This document shows positions 1 to 4,557 of a stretch of DNA of 6,013 nucleotides, one piece after another. A program made the translations under genes and the position numbers. This DNA is from Candidatus Limivicinus faecipullorum (GTDB taxonomy: Bacteria > Bacillota > Clostridia > Oscillospirales > Oscillospiraceae). The first letter of the stretch is position 1. The number at the start of each line of letters is the position of its first letter. The DNA lies in contig DVHY01000214.1 of the NCBI GenBank assembly GCA_018711755.1, positions 1 through 6,013 of the forward strand, given 5' to 3'. Below the pieces are notes generated by a model, which did not search any database, was not told the origin of the DNA, and was given only the letters and a program-made list of their open reading frames with translations.

Positions 1-5
1 AAGCA

Positions 6-14
6 TGTTATGAT
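6..14 (+). promoter_or_regulatory. Possible extended -10 promoter element
   Basis: TGTTATGAT matches the extended -10 pattern (TGn followed by TATAAT) with one mismatch in the hexamer. It would start transcription near base 20-21 and give a leader of about 50 nt before the ATG at 71. The surrounding DNA is AT-rich compared with the rest of the window. The -35 position falls off the left edge, so it cannot be tested here, and these bases could also be the tail of an upstream gene. Weak call based on one short motif. Confidence 0.22.
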
Positions 15-57
15 AAAAGCGTCAGATAATTCAGAAGATGATTCAGCGAATCAAAAC

Positions 58-62
58 GGAGG
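58..62 (+). promoter_or_regulatory. Ribosome binding site that fixes the start of the first gene
   Basis: GGAGG followed by TAATGAGC places 8 nt between the Shine-Dalgarno core and the ATG at 71. The in-frame ATG at 65 is only 2 nt away and the one at 38 lies upstream of the site, so 71 is the best start. Nearly the same arrangement (GGAGGTATGAGCATG) occurs at the aldolase start on the other strand. Confidence 0.7.
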
Positions 63-70
63 TAATGAGC

Positions 71-406
71 ATGGAAGCCGGAACGATAATATTTATCGCC
101 TCATTCCTCCCCCTGGACCTGCTGCTGCGGAAAAAATTCCCCGGCTTCTATAAACGCATACAGCTGCCGGTGAATATTACAGTCAGCGTCCTGGCCCTGG
201 CCTACTGCGCCCTGCTAATATACGCTTTGCATGAAGTGCTGAACAGCGGAGTGTCCGGCGGGGACAAACTGTTCTTTACCCTTCTTGTCCTGATTTCTCT
301 GGGGGCCTTTGCCTACATGACGACGAGCCTGTGGCGGCGTTGGCTGAGAGAAGGAAGAAAAGACGCTCAGGCCCTTGACGATATGACGGGAGGAGTTGCC
401 CGATGA
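71..406 (+). CDS. Small membrane protein of unknown function, first of a coupled pair
   Basis: This encodes 111 residues. I do not recognise the family. Three hydrophobic segments are visible, at about residues 5-19, 35-54 and 67-86. The basic stretch RKKFPGFYKR follows the first and RRWLREGRK follows the third, so the positive-inside rule predicts the C-terminus in the cytoplasm and the N-terminus outside. The hydrophilic tail (about 87-111) has no motif I can name. The start at 71 is chosen from the GGAGG spacing; the frame is open upstream to an ATG at 38, which would add 11 residues without a suitable ribosome binding site. Its TGA overlaps the next gene's ATG (ATGA at 403-406), so the two are probably translated together and may act as a complex. 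Its codons are less GC-rich than those of the convergent operon. Real gene: likely. Function: unknown. Confidence 0.75.
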   Translation: MEAGTIIFIASFLPLDLLLRKKFPGFYKRIQLPVNITVSVLALAYCALLIYALHEVLNSGVSGGDKLFFTLLVLISLGAFAYMTTSLWRRWLREGRKDAQALDDMTGGVAR

Positions 407-678
407 AAAAACTTCTGGACAAACTCAACTACAAAAGACAGTGTTGGCTGGCCGTGGGCATAGTGCTGTTCTGTTTTATTCTGGCCGGGCTGACCGGCTG
501 GAACAAAGCCTCCAATGTGGGCTGGGTGCTGGCCGGGCTGCTGTTCATAGTCCATCCATTGGTGCCGGAATCCATAAAGTGGAGATACGCCGGGGACGAG
601 AAGCGGATGGCCAGGGACGCCCGCATTGCCGGGGCCGTGGTGATACTTGTGGGCCTTATCACAAAGTTCGGAGTGTAA
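403..678 (+). CDS. Small membrane protein of unknown function, second of a coupled pair
   Basis: This encodes 91 residues in no family I recognise. A basic N-terminus (MKKLLDKLNYKR) precedes hydrophobic segments at about residues 14-31, 38-54 and 74-88. A charged loop of about residues 57-73 (WRYAGDEKRMARDAR) separates the last two and is probably cytoplasmic, which would put the N-terminus inside and the C-terminus outside. AGGAG at 391-395 sits 7 nt before the ATG, and the ATG overlaps the stop of the upstream gene, so translational coupling is expected. The gene ends 14 nt before a strong hairpin terminator and is therefore last in its transcript. Shared layout (three short membrane segments, charged loops) suggests the pair acts together, but I see no sequence similarity strong enough to call them paralogues. 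Confidence 0.75.
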   Translation: MKKLLDKLNYKRQCWLAVGIVLFCFILAGLTGWNKASNVGWVLAGLLFIVHPLVPESIKWRYAGDEKRMARDARIAGAVVILVGLITKFGV

Positions 679-692
679 CAGAAAGGCATATA

Positions 693-731
693 AAATCGCC
701 TGAGCAAAATGCTCAGGCGATTTGTTTTATA
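693..731. terminator. Bidirectional intrinsic terminator between convergent operons
   Basis: A perfect 13-bp stem (693-705 pairing with 711-723) closes a 5-nt AAAAT loop. On the plus strand the stem runs into a T-rich tail (TTTGTTTT). On the minus strand it ends in TTTTATAT. It starts 14 nt after the stop of the plus-strand membrane-protein gene and ends 12 nt before the stop of the minus-strand GtrA-like gene. Its position and the T-rich flanks on both sides suit a shared terminator; the plus-strand tail is the stronger of the two. Confidence 0.88.
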
Positions 732-742
732 GGGGGAGAAGT

Positions 743-1168
743 TCACTGGACGGCGTGCTTTTTGGCTATGCTGTTGGTGTCCAGGCTCTTGCGGAAGACC
801 ACGAAACGGTCGTAGAGATATTCCAGAATGAAGTTTGCCGCCATGTTCATGGCCGTCACCAGATACTCATTCCAAAGAAGAGTGTCGGCCAGGTAGTTGC
901 CCAGAAGAGTGGAGGCCGGAGTGAACACGCAGTAGAAGCCCAGGACCTGGGCCATGGCCAGAGGGACATTGTTGGCCGACTGGAAAGTATAGCGGCGGTT
1001 GAGGGTGAAGTTCCACAGCACCGACAGCACCAGGGCTATGAGATAGCAGGGCCAGTAGCTCCAGCCTGTCAGCTCGTTGAGGATGGAGAAGGCGATTATC
1101 TCGATGATGCCTGCCGAGATGGAGAACAAGAAAAACTTCAGCGAGCGCATAAGCTCTTTTCTGGACAT
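743..1168 (-). CDS. GtrA-like small membrane protein
   Basis: This 141-residue protein has four hydrophobic segments (about 11-31, 38-57, 69-90 and 101-119) and the repeated signature of the GtrA-like family (PF04138): NFTLNRRYTF at 53-62 at the end of the second segment, and EYLYDRFVVF at 116-125 after the fourth. The length is normal for the family. Characterised GtrA proteins are proposed to help move polyprenyl-phosphate-linked sugars across the membrane, but many Firmicutes members have no tested role. GGGAGGA (1175-1181) lies 6 nt from the ATG, and the kinase stop is only 18 nt upstream, so this is the last gene of the minus-strand operon, just before the hairpin. Its place behind a sugar kinase, aldolase and aminotransferase suggests it handles a sugar-derived product or a lipid-linked sugar. 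That link rests on position only. Confidence 0.88.
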   Translation of the reverse strand: MSRKELMRSLKFFLFSISAGIIEIIAFSILNELTGWSYWPCYLIALVLSVLWNFTLNRRYTFQSANNVPLAMAQVLGFYCVFTPASTLLGNYLADTLLWNEYLVTAMNMAANFILEYLYDRFVVFRKSLDTNSIAKKHAVQ

Positions 1169-1186
1169 ATGAGTTCCTCCCGTGAA

Positions 1187-2788
1187 TCAAGTATGGATAT
1201 CGTTGAGGCTGCGGAAATTGCTGCGGTTGGCTCTGTAGAGATTTTTAAAGACCCGGTAATAGGGCTCGTAGGCCCCGTGCCTGGCCATATCCGGCTCATA
1301 TACGGCGGTGACCGGAATGAAGGGGCCTACAACGTCCAGGTCCGGGATGAGCCCCAGGCCCACCGCCACCACGGCGGCGGCGCCCACGGAGCCCACATTC
1401 TGAGGGCTGGCCACCACTTCTATCCTGCGCCCGGTGATATCCGCCAGGCGCTGGCAGGTGACCGGCGACAGGGCGCCTCCCCCCACAAAGCGGAGAGTGT
1501 CCGAAGTTTTCAGTTTCCTGTCTTGGCACTCCAGCATCCAGCGCAGATGGAAGCAGGTGCCCTCCAAAACGGCGTTTATCATCTCGGTCTTGCCGGTGTC
1601 CAGGCGGATATTGAAAAACATCCCCGCCGCATTGGGGTCTTCAAAGGGGCAGCGGTTGCCGTGGAGCCAGGGGGTGAATATCACGCCGCCGGAGCCGGGG
1701 GGCACGTCCTTCACCGTCTCGGTCATGTAGTCGTAGAGACTGGTATACACTGCCTCCTGGCTCTCGGCCACATCCTGCTTTTTCAGGTATATGCCTATCT
1801 CGTCCAGGGCCAGGTGGTCCTTCACCCATTCCAGGCATTTGCCTGCCGTCTCCATCTCGGCAAAGTAGTTGTAACGGCCGCTCTGCGCGCCTACGATGGC
1901 GGCGATCATTGCGGTGACGTCCACCAGCTGCCGGTCACAGACCGTGGAGACCCAGCCGGAGGTGCCGCAGTATATGTGGGTACTGCCCAGGGCAGTGGCC
2001 CCGGCCCCCACGCCTATGAGAGCGGCGTCACCGCCGCCGCCGAACACCGGGGTGCCCGGAGCCAGGCCCAGCTCAGAGGCGGCCTCGGGGCTGAGAAGGC
2101 CCACCTGTTCGGTGGCCTCAGCCAGCCGGGGCATATGGGCGATATCCACCCCGAACATGGAGCAGAGCTTTTCGCTCCAGCAGCACTTGTCCCTGCGGGT
2201 GTCGTAGAGAAAGGTGGAGAAGGCGCTGTCCCGGGTCATCACCGCCTGGCCGGTGCAGCGGAGGATGAGGTATTCCTTCACATCCAACCACTTCCATACC
2301 CGGCGGAAATTCTCCGGCTCATGGGCCTGGACCCATTTGTATTTCCACAGAGGGTCCTTGACGCTGCTGGACACGGCCCCGGTGAGGCGCAGGCTGGTAA
2401 GGAGCTTGAAGATATTGGCTCCCGCCACCTGTACCCCGTGGGCGATGCCCCGGCGCAGCTCTTCCTTTGCCCGCTGGTCCATGTAGCTCATGGGCCGGCG
2501 CACCGGCTTGCCCTCCCTGTCCACCAGCACAAGACCCTGCATCTGGGAGCAGAAGGAGATACCGGCCACCTGGGCGGGCTTTATATGGACTTTTGAAAAC
2601 AGCTCCCTGGTGGTGGAGCACATGGCCTGCCACCACTCCTCACTGTCCTGCTCTGCTCCGCCGTCGGGCATTATGTACAGGCCGTAGCCCCTTTGGCTGC
2701 TGGCGAGCAGCTCTATCCTCTCGCCCAGGGAGAAGAGACAGGTCTTTACGCCTGTTGTACCTATATCATATGCAAGTACGTATGTCAA
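1187..2788 (-). CDS. FGGY-family carbohydrate kinase (xylulokinase-like, substrate unknown)
   Basis: This 533-residue protein is an ATP-dependent sugar or polyol kinase with the two-lobed FGGY fold. The N-terminal phosphate loop is YDIGTTGVKT (7-16). MDQRA (103-107) matches the substrate-loop region, GGGGDAALIGVGAG (250-263) carries the likely catalytic base Asp254, and GTSGW is at 275-279. The C-terminal ATP-binding region is FVGGGALSPV with the following ADITGRRIEV (434-458). It is slightly longer than the usual ~500 residues. The overall pattern is closest to xylulokinases, but the MHG substrate motif usual there reads MQG (83-85), so the substrate is probably not xylulose. Translation starts at TTG: it overlaps the TetR stop as TTGA, AGAGGTG sits 7 nt upstream, and the next Met is residue 40, beyond the essential phosphate loop. 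It is expected to phosphorylate the substrate later cleaved by the aldolase. Family call is firm, substrate is not. Confidence 0.93.
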   Translation of the reverse strand: MTYVLAYDIGTTGVKTCLFSLGERIELLASSQRGYGLYIMPDGGAEQDSEEWWQAMCSTTRELFSKVHIKPAQVAGISFCSQMQGLVLVDREGKPVRRPMSYMDQRAKEELRRGIAHGVQVAGANIFKLLTSLRLTGAVSSSVKDPLWKYKWVQAHEPENFRRVWKWLDVKEYLILRCTGQAVMTRDSAFSTFLYDTRRDKCCWSEKLCSMFGVDIAHMPRLAEATEQVGLLSPEAASELGLAPGTPVFGGGGDAALIGVGAGATALGSTHIYCGTSGWVSTVCDRQLVDVTAMIAAIVGAQSGRYNYFAEMETAGKCLEWVKDHLALDEIGIYLKKQDVAESQEAVYTSLYDYMTETVKDVPPGSGGVIFTPWLHGNRCPFEDPNAAGMFFNIRLDTGKTEMINAVLEGTCFHLRWMLECQDRKLKTSDTLRFVGGGALSPVTCQRLADITGRRIEVVASPQNVGSVGAAAVVAVGLGLIPDLDVVGPFIPVTAVYEPDMARHGAYEPYYRVFKNLYRANRSNFRSLNDIHT

Positions 2789-3447
2789 CGATTTTCACCT
2801 CTCGAATCCCCATGGGGGACCAAACTTCTCTCAAAGGTAAAGGCGGACTCCAAAAATCTCAGCAGCTGTTCCTCCACGGCTGAGTCCTCAGGCAGGCCGC
2901 CGCAGTAGAGCTCCATGCGGGCCCTGTAATAATCACAGCAGTAGGAGAACTGGAGCATCATCAGCAGATTGTCGAAGAAAAAGGCAAAGAGCCCCGGGTC
3001 CATGTCCCGGCGAAGGGTACCGGTCTCCCGGCCCCTGGATATGAGCCGGGTGTACAGCCGGGAGCTGAGGCCCTCTATCTCCTCCGCCAGCTGCCGGGCA
3101 GTCTCGCCGCTGGAAGATGTTATCTGGTGGTAGAGCCGGATATGGCTGGGGTGGAGGGCGGAAAAATCCTGAAGGGCCCGGATGAGCCGGCGGCTGTAGT
3201 TGAGCAGCTTGTCCTCCCGGGAGGTGAGCTCCTCCAGCAGTCCCTCCAGAGATTCCAGACTGTGGCGCAGGCAGGCCTGAAAGAAGTCCTCCTTGTTGGC
3301 GTAGTACTTGTACAGCACCCCCACGCTCACCCCGGCCTGCCGGGCGATGGAGGCCATGCCCGCGCCGTGGAGGCCCTTCTCGGCAAAGAGCTCTATCCCC
3401 GCTTCCAGTATCTCGTCCAGTTTTTCCGGGCTGAGTTTTTTCAGCAT
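2785..3447 (-). CDS. TetR/AcrR-family transcriptional regulator
   Basis: This 220-residue protein has a typical TetR N-terminal DNA-binding domain: a first helix (about 6-23, KLDEILEAGIELFAEKG), then the helix-turn-helix MASIARQAGVSVGVLYKYYANKEDFF (31-56), with VLYKYY (44-49) in the recognition region. The remaining ~160 residues are helical and variable, as expected of a ligand-binding and dimer domain; FAFFFDNLLMMLQF (154-167) is a hydrophobic helix likely to face the ligand pocket or dimer interface. The gene begins 4 nt after the aldolase stop with only a weak GGGG ribosome site (3456-3459), so low, re-initiation-dependent translation is likely. Its stop overlaps the kinase start (TTGA). 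Lying inside the operon, it probably autoregulates the whole unit in response to a pathway substrate or intermediate (inference). Its operator would be at the promoter beyond the right edge; I see no convincing palindrome within the window. Confidence 0.92.
   Translation of the reverse strand: MLKKLSPEKLDEILEAGIELFAEKGLHGAGMASIARQAGVSVGVLYKYYANKEDFFQACLRHSLESLEGLLEELTSREDKLLNYSRRLIRALQDFSALHPSHIRLYHQITSSSGETARQLAEEIEGLSSRLYTRLISRGRETGTLRRDMDPGLFAFFFDNLLMMLQFSYCCDYYRARMELYCGGLPEDSAVEEQLLRFLESAFTFERSLVPHGDSRGENR
2796..2802 (-). promoter_or_regulatory. Ribosome binding site that supports the TTG start of the kinase
   Basis: On the minus strand AGAGGTG is followed by 7 nt and then TTG (2788-2786). 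The site lies inside the last codons of the TetR gene, so ribosomes finishing TetR are placed to begin the kinase. It supports TTG as a genuine start codon, since no ATG or GTG nearby would keep the N-terminal phosphate loop. Confidence 0.75.
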
Positions 3448-3451
3448 AAGC

Positions 3452-4555
3452 CTAACCCCGCTGTTTCTTCTTGGAATATTTTTTCACGTAAATGAGCCTT
3501 TGCAGCAGGGCGTCCCCATAGCTCAGGGGCCGGCAGCCTTTCACCGCCCAGGCGTAGGCCTGAGCCCGGCAGCCCTTTTCCAGCAGCCGCTGCACGGCCA
3601 GGGCCTCGTCGGGCGCCTCCCCCAGGCACAGGGCTCCGCACTCTCTCAGCAGCACGGCGCTGCGGCCCTCAAGAGCCTTGAGGACCTTCTCCGCCTCCGC
3701 CGGAACGCAGAGGATGTCCGCCCCGGCTATCTGGGCCAGGTCGTCCAGCATGGGCCGCAGCCGCCTGAGGCGGCCGCTCACCTGGCAGACATAGGGGTCC
3801 CGGCAGTGGAGGATGCACTGGGCCTGGAAATTTTTATATATGGCGGCGTGGAGCTCGGCAGTGTCATCGCCGTTTTTCCGGTAGATGCTGCATTTCTGCT
3901 CCTGTCCGCCCCGCTTCAGAATAAAGTAGTCCCCGTCCCTGAAACTGTCTCCCAGCTGGGGGAGGGAGGACTGGGCTTCGGGCTCCCGGACCAGGGCATG
4001 AAAGCGCCGGGCGCAGTCCTCTTCCAGCTCCGCGGCCAGGCGGAAAGCCTCCTCCATATCCCGGCCCAGGCACAGCGCCCCGTGGCGGCGCATGAGAAGC
4101 GCCTGGCACCGGGGCTCGGCCTCCAGCTCCCCGGCTACGGCCCTGCGCAGTTTTCCGGTGGAGGGCAGGCCGTAGGCGGCGCAGGGGACTTTGCCCCCCG
4201 GCAGGTCTGCGCCCACATCCAGCGCCTCTCCCTTTATGCCGCAGATGCTTGCCATATCCTGGTGGGTGTGGATGACGAAGGAGATATCCGGCCTGAGGCG
4301 GTAGGCGTCGGCGTGGATGCCTTTCTCGCTGGAGGGCTTGCAGGGGCCCTGCCAGCTGCCGTCGCTCAGGTCATACAGGGCCAGCTGCTCCGGCCGCAGG
4401 TCCTCGTAGGCCAGGCCGCTGGGGGTGATGACAAAGAGGGTATCGGAGATGCGGGCGCTGATGTTGCCCCAGGTGCGCTCCACCAGCCCCCGCTCCTGGA
4501 GCATATGCCCCGCCCGGACCACCAGGTCCCGTGCCTGGGCCTCATCATAATACAT
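3452..4555 (-). CDS. Tandem class II aldolase/adducin-family protein with degenerate second domain
   Basis: This 367-residue protein is much longer than a standard class II (fuculose/rhamnulose-type) aldolase of ~215. Domain 1 (about 5-195) has the full active-site set of the zinc-dependent L-fuculose-phosphate aldolase family: WGNIS (29-33), ITPSGL (43-48), SSE (75-77, with the catalytic Glu77), the zinc pair HTH (96-98), the AAYG region near Tyr128, and RRHGAL with the third zinc ligand His158. Domain 2 (about 200-338) repeats this pattern in shortened form: ELHAAIYKNFQAQCILHC aligns with GIHADAYRLRPDISFVIHTH, and LLRECGALCLG aligns with LLMRRHGALCLG. There the HTH has become HCR (250-252) and the third His has become Cys306, so it should not hold zinc the same way. 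Expected reaction: reversible aldol cleavage of a phosphorylated ketose. The ATG at 4555 is preferred over 4561 because GGAGG is 7 nt from it and only 1 nt from the other. Stop is TAG, 4 nt before TetR. Confidence 0.9.
   Translation of the reverse strand: MYYDEAQARDLVVRAGHMLQERGLVERTWGNISARISDTLFVITPSGLAYEDLRPEQLALYDLSDGSWQGPCKPSSEKGIHADAYRLRPDISFVIHTHQDMASICGIKGEALDVGADLPGGKVPCAAYGLPSTGKLRRAVAGELEAEPRCQALLMRRHGALCLGRDMEEAFRLAAELEEDCARRFHALVREPEAQSSLPQLGDSFRDGDYFILKRGGQEQKCSIYRKNGDDTAELHAAIYKNFQAQCILHCRDPYVCQVSGRLRRLRPMLDDLAQIAGADILCVPAEAEKVLKALEGRSAVLLRECGALCLGEAPDEALAVQRLLEKGCRAQAYAWAVKGCRPLSYGDALLQRLIYVKKYSKKKQRG
3542..3958 (-). repeat. Degenerate second copy of the aldolase domain (internal protein-level duplication)
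   Basis: Approximate extent of residues 200-338 of the aldolase gene, which match domain 1 (3971-4543) in order: DYFILKRGG with TLFVITPSG, ELHAAIYK with GIHADAYR, CILHCRDPYVCQVSG with FVIHTHQDMASICG, and VLLRECGALCLG with LLMRRHGALCLG. The segment between the third and fourth blocks is shorter than in domain 1, and the second zinc His is Arg and the third is Cys. The similarity is visible in protein, not DNA, so the duplication is old. Boundaries are estimated by eye. Confidence 0.6.
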
Positions 4556-4557
4556 GC

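Noticed and set aside
1..150. Open reading frame in frame 1 from the left edge to TAA at 148-150, possibly the tail of an upstream gene
   Set aside because: The translation is a low-complexity Asp/Ser/Asn-rich stretch, then shadow sequence of the first gene, and it would overlap that gene by 80 bases. Frames 2 and 3 also stop early (11-13 and 27-29), so any of the three could end an upstream gene; nothing decides it.
396..815. 139-codon plus-strand frame running through the terminator
   Set aside because: It overlaps the second membrane-protein gene in another frame, reads through a perfect hairpin terminator, and enters the GtrA-like gene on the wrong strand.
722..2596. 624-codon open frame on the plus strand
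   Set aside because: It lies antisense across the GtrA-like and kinase genes, whose motifs are clear. Its protein is rich in His, Gly and Ala with no domain pattern, as expected for a shadow frame in GC-rich DNA, and it has no ribosome site.
1187..2788. Calling the kinase xylB
   Set aside because: There is no xylose isomerase or xylose regulator in view and the MHG substrate motif is changed to MQG. Only the FGGY family is supported.
3448..3500. Possible internal promoter in front of the TetR gene
   Set aside because: The short A/T-rich stretch encoding the Lys-rich end of the aldolase gives no paired -35 and -10 hexamers at workable spacing, and the 4-nt gene junction fits read-through.
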